Shown piece by piece: positions 24,501-35,999 of a DNA stretch of 64,000 nucleotides (position 1 is the stretch's first letter; every line of letters begins with the position of its first letter). The position numbers were made by a program, and so were the translations under genes. Location of the stretch: positions 19,576,312-19,640,311 of the forward strand of contig NC_036459.1 of the NCBI RefSeq assembly GCF_002775205.1, in the 5' to 3' direction. This stretch comes from Xiphophorus maculatus (Eukaryota > Chordata > Actinopteri > Cyprinodontiformes > Poeciliidae). The notes below the pieces were generated by a model. That model saw only the letters and a list, made by a program, of their open reading frames with translations. It was not told where the DNA came from and made no database searches.

Positions 24501-27500
24501 GCCAAAACAATGCATGTAAGATTGTATTTTCTTATTTGTACTATTACAGTGTTGGTCACTCTAATAGGGCACTCTAGTTTGTGCCCTGTTTTTCTGTAAT
24601 TATCCATTTGTTATAGAATAATTTGAATTTCTTGTTTTTCCACATTCAGTCTACCCCATTACCTCCCAGGCTGATGGATCGCAAAGCCAGTGTGACAGTT
24701 GTTGATTCAAACGTGGAGACTGGAGGCCTGGAGCCATCCTCAAACAACCACTCCCAAGTAAGTTCCAATACTGCTATTTACACCAAACTGGCTCAGAATT
24801 TTCTTCTTTTACTCTGCTTATGTTGTCATCTGGTTGTAGGTGTCAATAAAGCTGGTTGACAGAAAAGGGTATTCCTCACCACCACTTTTCCACGGGGAGG
24901 CTACCATTGCAGACCAGGAAGAGAACTGTGTAAAGTAGACTTCTTGGTCAAGTTGACAGAAAATTACTCTAAAGCATTATTTATTAATAAATGACCAACA
25001 CGTTTAATCTTTCTCAGACTCCAGGAACCGAGTCAGGGAAGCAGTCTCCCTGTAACGGACTGAGATCCAACACCTCCACTCCACCTCAGGCAGACTCTTT
25101 CTCTACACCTCCCATGAGGCGAGCTCTCACTACATCTCAGTTTCACTCTGTAAGTTTTTCACAACTTAATCCACTAACCTCTGTCATATATAAACGTACA
25201 TACCCTGATTCTGCTGTACCCAAATTTCCCCACTCTGGGACCATCCATCCATCCATTTTCTGTTCACCCTTTGTCCCTAATGGGGTCGGGAGGGTTGCTG
25301 GTGCCTATCTCCAGCTACGTTCCCGGGCGAGAGGCGGGGTACACCCTGGACAGGTCGCCAGTCTGTCGCAGGGCAACACAGAGACATACAGGACAAACAA
25401 CCATGCACACACACACTCACACCTAGGGAGAATTTAGAGAGACCAATTAACCTAACAGTCATGTTTTTGGACTGTGGGAGGAAGCTGGAGTACCCGGAGA
25501 GAACCCACGCATGCACAGGGAGAACATGCAAACCCCATGCAGAAAGACCCTGGACGGGAATCGAACCCAGGACCTTCTTGCTGCAAGGCAACAGTGGAGC
25601 GCCACTGTGCAGCCCCCACTCTGGGACAATAAATGATATTTCTATTCCATTTCATCAGTTGCTCCTGAGTCTGATTCACTGACTGAACACTTTGTCCTGT
25701 ACTCTGGAGGTCACTTTTTCATCACTCTGAGGTTTTTGAGTTATTCTTTTTTGTTTTTTGTTTTTTTTCAAAAAGCATCTTTGAAATGAAACAAATGTAG
25801 GCTTTAATCCTTTTCTATCACACTTTGAATGTGATCTTAAGTTCTTGGGTCAGACTTGCATCCTCCAGGTTACAGTGAGCTTCACCTGCCTCCGTTTCAT
25901 CTTTTGTCCTATCACCAGTGCTCTTTTTCTGCAAAGCCATCTTCTTCCAAGGCCTAAGATTGCAAGACAATCCAATGATCAATGACTTTTACCTATTTAC
26001 CTAATTTTTCATCTTATCATTTTATACTTTGGGCATGTTTACTTGTTTTATGAGAAGGCAGTTGTTCTGAGAAACAGGGCCAGCTAAAGGCAAAGCAAAC
26101 TACTTGGCTGCTTAGGGCCCCAGGGCTATGAGGGCCCATAAACTTACAGATTTCGGGCCGATTACTGATTGCAGATCTTTAAGATGCCTTACCTACCGGT
26201 TCCAATTTTGGAAGAGGGAAATTTTCTTTGCCTGAAATGTTGCTAAATAAAGCAAGAAATTGGCTGAGTTGTCAACATTGGAGTGATTAGTTTTAACTGC
26301 AAACATGCAGACATAACCTGATGGGCCGGTCTGTCAGTCAAACGTCTCACTGTAGAGCAGAAGAGGACACTGGGTGATATTTTAAACCCACTAAAGTCCC
26401 CTCCCAATTTTTTATATTTAAAATTTTTTCCAGTGTTAAATGTCCTTTTGAAATTAGTTTATTGACCTCTGAGAGGGTGTATTTGCATTGCTATACAAAT
26501 TTTATGCCATTAACAATTGTCTAAAATAACATCAAAGTTTATCGCAATAAGTTCTAGGACAGTTAGTTGCCAAGCAAAATTTATCATGACGGGCCTGGTT
26601 TTGGCTCATCACTGATCTCCCAAAGTTCTGAAAATTGGTGCAGATAAATTGGATGGTTCATGAATTCATCCTGTAAGATACAAGGATATACAGTGAACAG
26701 CACTGTCAGAGATGCAATAAGTTTATAGCAGGTCTGTGAATGATCTAATCATCTGATTTTTGATTTCAGCAATCCACATTATTAGCAGAAATGGAGGGGC
26801 CCAAAACTGAATTTTGCTTAGGGCCCCACAGAGGCTTGATTGAAAATCTTGACCAATTTCTTCAGCTCTCTTTGTCAATTTCATATTTTCTGCAGGTCTT
26901 CAAGGTGGCCACATCTTCACCCCAAAATGGAGAACTGCACTACAAATCCCACACTGCAGTTTGTTCCAGGTCCAAGTACAGCACCACCAGCACCCAAACA
27001 CCCCCAGAGTTTGCGCCCCCAGATGATGAGCCTCAGATGGGTATGTGCAGACTCATGGAGCCTATAAAGTATTTGCAAAGTTCTTCATACCTTTATTATT
27101 GCATGGAATTTGTTTCTCCACATAGTGTATCAGTCAGAATACTCGGCTGTTAACAGTGGACAGATGTTCCTGTCCCCTGGCCAGACAGGTGGAGGTTTGA
27201 ATCGAAGCAGTCAGTCCTACAGTAGAGGATCTGTCAGAGGTATGGCACGTGGTGGCAAGGGACTGGCTCAGAACTGTCGGTCCTCTGGGTGGCACAGAGG
27301 TATTCAGCCTCGACTCACTTCCTTTCTTTCCCCAACCATGCATGTTTAACTTCTCGATGATCTGTTCTAATTAAGGAATGCAATAAACATGACCGTCCTT
27401 TAAAAGTTCAAATGACTATTCCTGAGGTTTCTCTGGTTGATTTCTTCTCTTCAGGAGGATCCTACATCCCTCCCGCTCACCTCAGGGAGTCTGTTCCTCT

Positions 27501-30500
27501 TCTCTATGCAGCTAGAGTAAGTTGTATCTAAGGTTTATGATCCTAGATGAACTCTGATGGAATGCATCCTGAATGGGTGTAGAGATAATCCAGCTTATTA
27601 GAGCAACCTGAAGGACATATCCAACTGATTCTGAGGGCAAACAAACAAATCTCCCTAGATTCATGCAAACATTTTAGGTTGATGTTTGACATTAACCATT
27701 CTCCATGGGTACCCCCCTCCCCTAAGCATTTGTTCTCTTCTCAGGACTCAGGATATCAACACGTATACAGGCGAGGAGGAGTAAAGCACGGCTCTGGTAA
27801 GAACATCAGGCAAAATCCAATAGACAAATTCATCGGATTAAGAGAACAGCTGTTAAAATGCCCTTTCAAAGGCATTTTGAAAGGACAGGTAGATCTTCCT
27901 CTACCTGCTGTACTACTGCAGCTCAAATAATTATGATGTATAAAAATGCAATATGTCTTGCCAGTCATCTCCAAGAGAAACTCTTCTAGAATCATCACAC
28001 AGCGATGTATTAAAAGCCTTTGTTTCTTGTAATTTTGATGATTTTGTCTGCAGCTAATAAAAACACAGAATCTGGTGTCACAGAAAATTTTAATACTGTG
28101 AGATCATTAATGGAAACTTATGGTGCCACACCATAATCAACTAATTAACTCAAAACTCCTGCAAAGAGCCATTAAATGCTCTCTTAAAAGCTACATTTAG
28201 CTTTAACTTCCCAAACGGAAATGGCTTTAAGTGTAGACAGCACCATTTAGTTGGGAACCGTTTTTGGTTTTCATAGATCTGATACTGTACTCCATGAGTA
28301 TCATCATTCAGAGATGATACTCATGGAGGTTTTTTTTGGTGAATTAGTTTTATACCGTGTTCCAAATTATTATGCAAGTGATATTTTCTTAAATGGTCAA
28401 TGCAAATGATGGTCAGTATAATTTTCAAGCCATGAACTATTACAGTATAAATCAAATTTTACTCAACAAAGCTTCCCATGATAATTTTTTTTTCAAAAAT
28501 AAAAAACTCAAAATGCACTTTTCCAAATTATTATGCACAGCAGATTTTCTAAACATTTTATGGATTATAAAAAACTTCAAACGGTCATTCTTAGAATGTG
28601 TAACATTAAGTGGTCACATGTACTAAAATCAAAAGCTATTTCAATCAAAAACATCTTAACAGACCGAGTTACATGTTAACATTGGACCCCTTCTTTGATA
28701 TCACAGCACAATTCTTGCATCCATTGAACTTGTGAGTTTGTGGAAAGTTTCTGCTTGAATTTCTTTGCAGGATGTTAGAAAACCTTCCCAGAGCTGCTGT
28801 TTTGATATGAACTGCATTCCACCCTCAGATCTTCTGCTTGAGGAAACTCCAAAGGTTCTCAATAGGGTTGAGGTTAGAGGAGGATGGTAACCACACCATG
28901 AGTTTCTCTCCTTTTATGCCCATAGCAGCCAATGACACAGTGGTACCTTGCAGCATGAGATGGTGGATTGTTATGATGAAGATGATTTTGCTACGGAAGG
29001 TACGGCTCTTCTTTTTGAACCATGAAAGAAAGTGATCAGCCAGAAAGTCCATATTTTATTTCCTGAGGTCATTTTCACACCTTCGGGGACTCTGAAGGGG
29101 CTGACCAGCTCTTTCCCCATGATTTCAGCCCAAAAAATGACTCCACCACCTCCTTGCTGACGTCACAGACGTGTTGGGACGTAGTGGCCATCCACCACCA
29201 ATCCACTACTGCATTCATCTGGACCATCCAGGGTTGCACAGCAGTCATCAGTGAACAAGTCTGTTAGAAAATTAATGTTCATGTACATCTGGGCCCACTG
29301 CGGCCGTTTCTGCTTGTGAGCTCTGGTTAGGGGGCCCAATAGTAGGTTCATGCACCGCAAGCCTCTGGAGGATCCTCTGCCTTGAGGTACCAGAGGCACC
29401 AGCAGCTTCAAATAACTGTTTGCTGCTTTGTAAGGGCATTTTAACAGCTGCTCTCTTAAGCTGATGAATTTGTCTAACAGAAACCTTCCTCATTATGCCT
29501 TTATCTGTACAAACCCATCTTTGTTCTGAATCAGCCACAAATCTCTTCACAGTACGATAACGCTTCAGTTTTAGTTAAATATCTAATGTTTTCATAACTT
29601 GTCATACAGCACTATACTATCTGATGATTTTTGTCAGCAGAGAGATCCTTTTTCTTTCCCATATTGCTTGAAAACTGTGGGCTGCTTAATAATGTGGAAC
29701 ATCCTTCTTGAGTAGATTTCCTTTAATTGAGCTCATCAGACAAACTAATCAACCCAGCTCTCTGAAATTAATTATAGTGATTCAACGAGCGCTGACACAC
29801 AATACCATCTATATATTTTATAGCACAACAAAACATTTATTCTTTATGACACTTGAATCCAATTTGCATTATAATTTGGAACACAGTGTAGTTACCTTTG
29901 TGATGTACTCTATGCAGATGTGCAGACATTTTCAACTACACACAGCGGTCAGGTGTGTGAATTGTAAACTGACAAAATGATGGCTGCCTGCAGGTTTTTC
30001 CCGTCAGCCTTCCAAATGGACAATAACTTTAAGCATACAGTCTAGAGTGGTTACAAAGTGGCATAAGGTGCTTTTGTGGCCATCACAAATCCCTGACCTC
30101 AGTCCTATGGCGAAATTGTGGGCAGATCTGAAAAGGTGCTTCCTAGCCAGGAGGCCTACAAACCTGACTGCTGGAGTTCTGACCCATTCCTCCTGACAGA
30201 ACTGGTAGAACTCAAACTGTTGAGAGAAGTTTGAGGAAGAAAACTCAAAAAATTTGATCCAAGTTATACAGTTTAAATCACAATTATCCCTTATACTGAA
30301 CAAATTTGTATACACTTCTGAAAGCTACCAAACATCTCTTTACAAAATTCTTTGTTGCGTTTTCTCTCATATAGAAATAATTCAGGTAATTCTAACTGAC
30401 CTAAAACAAAAGTTTGGTCTGATTTTAACTTCACAGTGAGAAAGAAATGTCTCTATTCAGTCTGTGTAAACTTCTAGTTTCAATTGTATGCGTTACTGTC

Positions 30501-31659
30501 ACATGCAATTGTAAGTAACCAGCCTGTAAGTAACCTTTTCAGGGATGGTTACTGCAGCAACCAACCTTTTCAGAGATGGGTCAGAGGGCGTTTTATACCC
30601 TATCCTCAGTGTGGGGTGAGTCACTGACTGAGACCCCTGGCAGGTCATCTGTCTTCCTATAATTTGGTAGGCTTTACAATATTTATGTAAAAGACATTTA
30701 TTGAGTTTTTAAGAGAATTTTCTGATGAATATGTTTACGTGCTGGAGACTCTACTGAAAGTAGCAAAGCAATGACTGTGTAATGAGTCTTCAGTTCTCTT
30801 TTGAATGGAAATGATGAATAAAATATTCTAATTTGCTGATAAACACTTAGGTATATTTTCTTTGCAATCACATTCTGCAAGAAGGTCTCAATTTGTTCAT
30901 CATTAAAAAAATTTTTAAAACTCGTGTTAAACTGATGCTACCATATTCATCAAGGCTGTTGCTTCATAAGTCTCACTATTACCTGAATTGTGAGATGATA
31001 TTAGATCAACTGTTTATCTGAAATTCTCATCGACATGTTGCCATCCTTGGGGTCTAAAACGATCTTTTATTTGTTTCTGTGCAGCAGCCTGGAGTGACTC
31101 TTCCCAGGTGAGCAGTCCAGACCGGGACGGAGCCTTTACTGTTGTGGACTCTGGTCATGGGGATTCCTTATCTGTATCGACAGTGGAGGTCCCACTGACT
31201 CCACACAGCCATCCGCCTACAGCCTTACTCCCCATGCCGCTTTACCCGCTCTCGCAGCCACTGCGTGTGGCCTTCACTGCCTCTCGCACTGCCAACTTTG
31301 CACCCGGCAACCTTGACCAGCCCATTGTGTTCGACCAATTGCATAGCAACCTGGGGGAGATGTACGACACCCACATTGGTCGGTTCACCTGTCCTGTGAA
31401 CGGAACGTACGTTTTCATTTTTCACATCCTGAAGCTGGCCATCAGCGTCCCCCTCTATGTTAACCTCATGCGCAACGAGGAGGTGATGGTATCTGCGTAT
31501 GCCAATGATGGAGCCCCTGATCATGAGACCGCCAGCAATCATGCCATTTTGCCTCTTTTCCAAGGAGACCAGGTGTGGCTCAGGCTGCACCGTGGTGCCA
31601 TCTATGGCAGCACGTGGAAGTACAGCACATTTTCAGGCTTCTTACTTTATCAGGACTGA
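15549..31659 (+). CDS. caprin2: Caprin-2 (RNA-binding, C1q-domain protein), complete
   Basis: Twenty coding exons join in phase to 910 residues: 15549-15788, 15871-15933, 16022-16108, 18569-18807, 19386-19468, 21620-21730, 22271-22305, 22392-22622, 22749-22790, 22873-23001, 23779-23863, 24466-24515, 24650-24757, 24840-24929, 25018-25149, 26896-27040, 27126-27299, 27455-27516, 27745-27796, 31085-31659. The N-terminal caprin homology region is clear (LICLKHKVRNLEKKK, then AVEKYDEVLHNLEFARELHKT, then LLKAQRKV). Exons 16-19 hold the Arg/Gly-rich part (SVRGMARGGKG, YRRGGVKHG). The last exon holds WSDSSQVSSP and a C-terminal C1q domain from about residue 778 (GRFTCPVNGTYVF; ANDGAPDHETASNHA; ends FLLYQD). 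Caprins bind mRNA and act in translational control; caprin-2 also promotes LRP5/6 phosphorylation in Wnt signalling. The C1q domain separates it from caprin-1. Intron 3 has a GC donor; all others are GT-AG. AATAAA lies at 32233. Confidence 0.95.
16215..16757. mobile_element. MITE with long inverted ends, caprin2 intron 3
   Basis: The left end (ATGTCATTTTTATTAAAAA) and right end (AAAACATTTTTATAAAAATGACAT) are inverted copies. Inside, AACCAATCAGAGCCAGGAGG (about 16348) is mirrored by CCTCCTCCTGGTTCTGATTGG (about 16573). Fragments of the same family occur at 5755-5850, 48237-48340, 52293-52330 and 58085-58150. No coding capacity is visible. Confidence 0.7.
16999..17022 (+). repeat. (CT)n microsatellite, caprin2 intron 3
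   Basis: About eleven CT units in a row, just after a CCCTCCCTCCC tract. Confidence 0.9.
17525..17935 (-). mobile_element. SINE tail fragment split by a later insertion
   Basis: 17530-17590 (ATCCATCCATTC..., then GTTGGGAGGGGTGCTG) and about 17905-17925 (GGCGAGAGGCAGGTTA) match, in order, adjacent parts of the intact SINE at 25242-25613. About 310 bases of unrelated DNA separate them, so something inserted into an older SINE copy. Confidence 0.5.
20349..20576. mobile_element. hAT-like MITE, caprin2 intron 5
   Basis: It begins CAGGGGTGTCAAACTCCAGT and ends ACTGGAGTTTGACACCTG, so the ends are inverted copies. Inner blocks (GTCCTGCAACTTTTAGATGTG and its mirror CACATCTAAAAACTGCAGGAC) extend the inverted repeat. 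CAGGGGTG-type termini are typical of fish hAT MITEs. I could not find a convincing 8-base target duplication. Confidence 0.8.
22031..22184. mobile_element. Short MITE with 31-base inverted ends, caprin2 intron 6
   Basis: The first and last 31 bases are exact reverse complements, beginning AGGGCCGGCATCCTGCATG. The inner part holds CTAATGAGCCATCATTTGATCC, which is the empty-site version of the sequence interrupted at 33047/35817. The element is 154 bases long and non-coding. Confidence 0.85.
25242..25613 (-). mobile_element. tRNA-derived SINE with target-site duplication, caprin2 intron 15
   Basis: Read on the minus strand, it starts GGGCTGCACAGTGGCGC, has a box B (GGTTCGATTCC), a conserved central body and a (GGAT)n tail. 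Flanking copies of CCCCACTCTGGGAC (25228-25241 and 25614-25627) are the target-site duplication. Intactness of both ends and the exact duplication suggest a fairly recent insertion. Confidence 0.85.
28290..28328. repeat. Perfect hairpin, 16-base arms, last caprin2 intron
   Basis: CTCCATGAGTATCATC and its exact reverse complement are separated by 7 bases. It lies just left of a Tc1 element. Confidence 0.85.
28353..29890 (-). mobile_element. Decayed Tc1/mariner element, last caprin2 intron
   Basis: TA-flanked inverted ends read CCGTGTTCCAAATTATTATG on the left and the complement of CACTGTGTTCCAAATTATAA on the right. A minus-strand transposase is present in pieces. 29550-29270 holds the DNA-binding part (RQIHQLKRAAVK, SRQRILQRL). 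A second frame follows with FTDDCCATLDGPDECSSG, matching the first catalytic-aspartate region. 29052-28825 holds FLADHFLSWFKKK and SNLNPIENLWSFLKQKI. Frameshifts between these parts make it inactive. The length of about 1.5 kb is normal for Tc1. Confidence 0.9.
29985..30487 (+). mobile_element. Second Tc1 remnant, 3' half only
   Basis: On the plus strand, broken frames give RVVTKWHKV, then LWPSQIPDLSPMAKLWADLKRC and RRPTNLT, which are the C-terminal half of a Tc1 transposase from the catalytic region on. It ends with TGTAAACTTCTAGTTTCAATTG, which resembles the right terminus of salmonid-type Tc1 (Sleeping Beauty-like) elements. The 5' half is missing. A mirrored copy is at about 43547-44048. 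Confidence 0.85.
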
Positions 31660-32915
31660 ACTGTGAAGGCTGGGTGAAGGCCACCTTCCTCCAGCATGGT
31701 TTGCTTACAGCTTATATTTCAGAACTGGTCAGGCAGCATGCCTGTGTATCAAATCTATGAAAACCAAAAATGGTTCCCAACTAAATGGTGCTGTCTACAC
31801 TTAAAGCCATTTCCGTTTGGGAAGTTAAAAATGGTTATCATACAGCTACTGTAGTCAACTATTTTTTTTCTTTTTTTTTTTTTTTGTCTGATGCTGGCTC
31901 AGCTGGACCGAGCTGTCGTCACAGAGATGTTAAACCCACAGGTCCTGCAAGCAAAGAACAACAAGGTGGCCACTCTTATGGAGTATTCTAAATGTGTTTT
32001 TTGTTCTGAATGGCTTTTGGAAGATTTTCAGACCATGTTGAGTGAATATCTTCCTCATCAGGGACATTACTGGCATCATTCTACTGGAGCCTGGCCTCTG
32101 AAGGATTCCTGCTGATGTGAAACATACAGCTAAGGAGATGAGTTGTGTTTGTTTGGTGGTGGGTATGGTGTTGTACACTAGACCAAAAGGTAGCACTACT
32201 GACATGACTGTCAAGAGGTCCTTTGTTGCCTAAATAAAATATAAGCAGTATCCTTTGAGTCGTTAGTTGTCTATAAAGACTACAGGGTGGTTTATGTTGC
32301 AGTTGTAATTCTTGGCCTTGCTCTCAACATGATCCATGCTGCTTTAACCAAATTGGTTGTCCGTTAAAGCTTTTCCATAAACTTTTCTTTATAAAATTTA
32401 AATATAATAGCCCTCATGTCCATATTTGACAGGTGAACCAAGTTTTAGAAGTGGCATTTAAATAAAGCAATACTTCCAGCATGTTTTATACAGCACTACA
32501 CTGATTTTCCAAATTGCATAGGTTACTTTATGAAGAGCACCATTTTCTCTCAAATTTCCTAGTTTTCTGCTTCAAAGTATGGATATCTAAGTTAAAGCAA
32601 GGAGCCAACCTGTGGATAATTATTCTTTTATATGCATTGAGTTACATGGTGTAGGTAGTCTGGAACAGATGGGTTTTAGGTCTGGTCTTAAAGACACAAA
32701 ACAGCAGTAAACAATATTGTATGTGGAGATATAATCAGAATACAATCAGATTATTTCAGTTGCATGTGAAATGCAAATGATGGGAAGCAAAGCAAACTAC
32801 CCACAAAGGGAGTCGAGGTCCTCGGTTAAGGGAGACCTTCTGTTATTTATTGTTTTTATCAGAACAAGTTTTAATTCTTAAAATCCATCACCCATTTTCT
32901 TCTCTTCGGCTTACA
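31660..32915. other. caprin2 3' UTR and flank
   Basis: Contains the caprin2 poly(A) signal at 32233, a T-rich tract at 31862-31885, and otherwise AT-rich unique-looking DNA. No other gene was found. A mirrored copy lies at 41120-42379. Confidence 0.6.
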
Positions 32916-33047
32916 GAGGTGCCCAAAGTCGGTCCTCGAGAATCCGGCATCCTGCATGTTTTAGTTCTCTCCCTGATGGTAGTAGTACTGACATGCTGTA
33001 TCAGCAGCATGTCAGTATTTTCCCTAAGGCCACTAATGAGCCATCAT

Positions 33048-35650
33048 ATTTAGGCCCGAGCAGCAAAGCGCTGCGAAAGCCTATTGTATCTGTACTGTTT
33101 CTCATTCTTATTTTTCTGCCACCCCAAAGAGGCGCCTTTTTGGGGGCTTTATAATATTCAAAAATTCACCAAACTTGGCGGATGCATACGGGGAGTTTCA
33201 AAATTTTGAATTTTAAGGTCGTCGCAAAAATCGCAAAAAAATGGCTCAACGGCGCCAACTAGCAATTTTTAAGAGACCCTTTGCTATTCACTTACTTCAT
33301 TGTAGAGACCTGAAATTTGGTACAGTTGTAGAGCTCACCAAGACGTTCAGAATTTACAATTATTGTTGTAGGTCAAGTATCACAGGAAGTCAGCCATTTT
33401 GGATTGAAGGTCCAATTTTGACCCCGATTTTGACGTTTACAGCCTTCGTATTTGATCGAACTCCTCCTAGGGATTTCGATTGATCGGCTTCAAACTCGGT
33501 CAGTCTGATCATAAGGCATGTCCAATTCAAAGTTATCAAAACGGTGAGTTTTTGAGCATGCTGAAGGGAGGTTACCAGGGGTCAAAGTTCACCTACTCGC
33601 CATGAAAAACGAAACTCTTATATTTCCTATACAAAAACACATAGAGGTACCTAGCTTTCAGTGTTTGATCGTCATCGGGTGTCCTAAAACATCCTGTGGT
33701 GAAATGATAACAGTTAGGCCACGCCCCCTGAGAACAGGAAGTGTCATGTTTTACTGTGAACGCTTGCTATCTTAACCCTTTGACCTAATCAACATGAAAC
33801 TGTGTCCAGAGACAGAAGACATGTTGGTGTGTTGTGGATTCCAACACCGACTGGCTTTGACATAGCAGGTGAGCGTGGCGAAGTTACCTGTAACGCCGTT
33901 GCCATACGTTTGGCTCCGAATTCCACAATTTCGGGCCCAGCTGCTCCAAACTCACTAGGATGGATCCTTATCCTCCCGCCGACAGGAATTCATAACAATA
34001 TTTTGGGCGTGGCCTAATTTCTCTATAGCCCGATGGAGATTTTAAATGATCAGCCCCAAGCCATGCTTTAACCTAGAATTACGAAACTTGGTACACATGT
34101 GTATCTGGTCAGGACGTACAAAAAAAGTCTCTTAGAGCCATGGTCGAAACCCAACAGGAAGTCGGCCATATTGGATTGAAGTTCAGATTTTGACTGCGAT
34201 TTTGACGTTTACAGCCTTCGTATTTGATCAAACTCCTCCTAGGGATTTCAATTGATCGGCTTCAAACTCGGTCAGTCTGATCATAAGGCATGGCCAATTA
34301 AAAGTTATCAAAACGGTGAGTGTTTGAGCTTGCTCAAGGGGGCTTAGCAGGGGTCAAAGTTCACCTACTTGCCATGAACCACGAAAATGTTATATCTCCT
34401 GCACAGAAACTCACAGAGATACCAAACTTTCAGTTATTAATCATCATTAGGTGTCCTAAAATACCCTGTGGTGAAATGATGACATTGCTTAGGCTACGCC
34501 CCCTGAGAACAGGAAGTGTCATGTTTTACTGTGAACGGTCGCTATCTTAGCCCTTTGACCTAATTAACATGAAACTGTGTCCAGAGACAGAAGACATGTT
34601 GGTGTGTTGTGGATTCAAGCCCTGACCAGCTTCGATGGAGCAGGTCGGTGTGGCGGCGTGGCGAAGTGACCTGTAATGCCATTGGTATACGTTTGCCTCT
34701 ACATTCCACATGTTTCTGTGGTGGCGCAGGGTGTTAGCACGCCCCACATTTGGAGGCCTTAGACCAGCGGATGTCGCGGGTTCAACTCCCGGTCCCAACG
34801 ACCTTTGCCGCATGTCCTCCTTCAAAAATGGCGCTGGCTGCCTGCAGACGCAGCTCCCGTTGTGTGTGTGTTAATCTGTGTATAAAAAAAAAAATTCTTG
34901 CTGTAACTGCAAAATAATTTCCCTGCTGGGATGAATAAAGTAATTCTTCTTCTTCTTTCGACCGAGCTGCACCAAACTTGGCCTGAGTGATCCTGGTGTG
35001 ATGCCTGACAATCCTATGACGTCATCTAAGCCCCGCCCCCTCACAACAGGAACTGCTGTTTTTTTCTTTGGAAAGTTCCATCTATGGCTCTCTTGACCTA
35101 ATCAAGATGATTCGGATGATGAGCTCCGTCAATGCTCGCTGCTGGCTGAACCGTGTGGGCGTGGCCAAATGGCGAATATCAGTCCCTCGCCATATGCATA
35201 CTTTTGGCTCTAATTCACACATAGATTATCCGATTGGCGCCAAACTGGATATGTATGACCTTTGTTCACCTCTAAAGAGCCCAACGGGTTTGAAATGTAA
35301 TTTGACTCCACTGCGCCCCCTAAGTTGATACATCGGCTTTATCTCCTCAATGCATCAACCGATCTGCACCAAATTTTTTGTGAGTCGTCTGGGAGCGCTG
35401 CCGAACGCATTCATGCGTATCGCCAGGTGGACGGGCGGGGAAAATGCGCGACAGCTTTTGCGGTGGCTGGCGGGCGGCGGTGCTGGAAACTGCGGCAGAG
35501 CTTCTGCGGTGGCGAGCGGGCTGCGGCTCTGGAAACTGTGCGAGAGCTTCTGCGGTGGCTGGAACCCCCGCGGTGGCCAATAGGCCGGAGCGGCACTTGC
35601 TGCAAGGGCCTCTCAAGGCTGCTTGCAGCTTTAATTTTTTTTTTTTTTTT
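33048..35650 (+). mobile_element. Unclassified long repeat with internal 800-base duplication
   Basis: It begins TTTAGGCCCGAGCAGCAAAG. A module holding GACGTTTACAGCCTTCGTAT, GAACTCCTCCTAGGGATTTC and CAGGAAGTGTCATGTTTTAC occurs twice, near 33390-33850 and 34190-34650. The 3' part (35400-35620) is CpG-rich and built of about three 55-base tandem units around GAGCTTCTGCGGTGGC. It ends in GCTGCAAGCAGCC-like sequence and a T tract. No coding frame is supported. I recognise the style from fish dispersed repeats but cannot name the family. Confidence 0.6.
34716..34957 (+). mobile_element. tRNA-derived SINE inside the long repeat
   Basis: The head has box A-like TGGCGCAGGGTGTTAGC and box B-like GGGTTCAACTCC. 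The tail (GCTGGGATGAATAAAGTAATTC and TTCTTC repeats) resembles a LINE-derived 3' end. Mirrored at 39133-39370. Confidence 0.8.
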
Positions 35651-35816
35651 TGTGGGCTCTAGTGTCCCTTATATGACAGTGGGCTGACAGGTAACGGGGA
35701 AGGAGAGGGGGGGGAAGACATGCGGCAAATATCTCGGGTCCGGCCGCGTCGAGGACTCAAGGCCTCCAAATATGGGCCTTGAGTATGGCTAACCACTACG
35801 CCACAACGGCACGCCC
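35651..35816 (-). mobile_element. tRNA-derived SINE at the end of the composite insert
   Basis: On the minus strand it starts GGGCGTGCCGTTGTGGCGTAG (box A region) and ends in an A-rich tail read here as a T tract. Its box B has decayed compared with the intact relative at 52680-52884. Its tRNA end abuts the ATGAGCCATCAT target duplication directly. Mirrored at 38280-38443. Confidence 0.8.
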
Positions 35817-35999
35817 ATGAGCCATCATTTGATCCAGGTGCGTTAAACCAGGGAGAGAATTGAAACACGCAGGATGCCGGCCGTCGAGGATCGACTTTGG
35901 ACACACCTGGGCTACAGTGAACAAGTTGCAAAAGAAGGAATTACTTCAGCTTTTCTGAACATCATTCAGATTTTATGGCCTCTTCAGATTTTTTGGAGA

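Larger units (their letters stand above)
32920..35910. mobile_element. MITE interrupted by a 2.8 kb insert
   Basis: 32920-33047 and 35817-35910 are the two ends of the same MITE family seen intact at 22031-22184 (GGCATCCTGCATGTTTTAGTTC and, inverted, GAAACACGCAGGATGCC). The insert is flanked by exact 12-base copies of ATGAGCCATCAT (33036-33047 and 35817-35828), a target-site duplication. The left MITE half also contains a small hairpin (TACTGACATGCTG, 32986-33017). Confidence 0.8.

Noticed and set aside
30004-30315. 103-codon minus-strand frame, mirrored at 43772-44029
   Set aside because: It is antisense to the Tc1 transposase remnant, whose motifs are on the other strand.
31225-31590. 121-codon minus-strand frame, repeated on the plus strand at 42449-42814
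   Set aside because: It is antisense to the conserved C1q exon in both copies. Conservation is explained by the sense strand.
35325-35687. Overlapping Arg/Ala/Gly-rich frames here and in the mirror at 38418-38766
   Set aside because: They come from a CpG-rich tandem repeat that is open in several frames at once. No start context or homology is seen.
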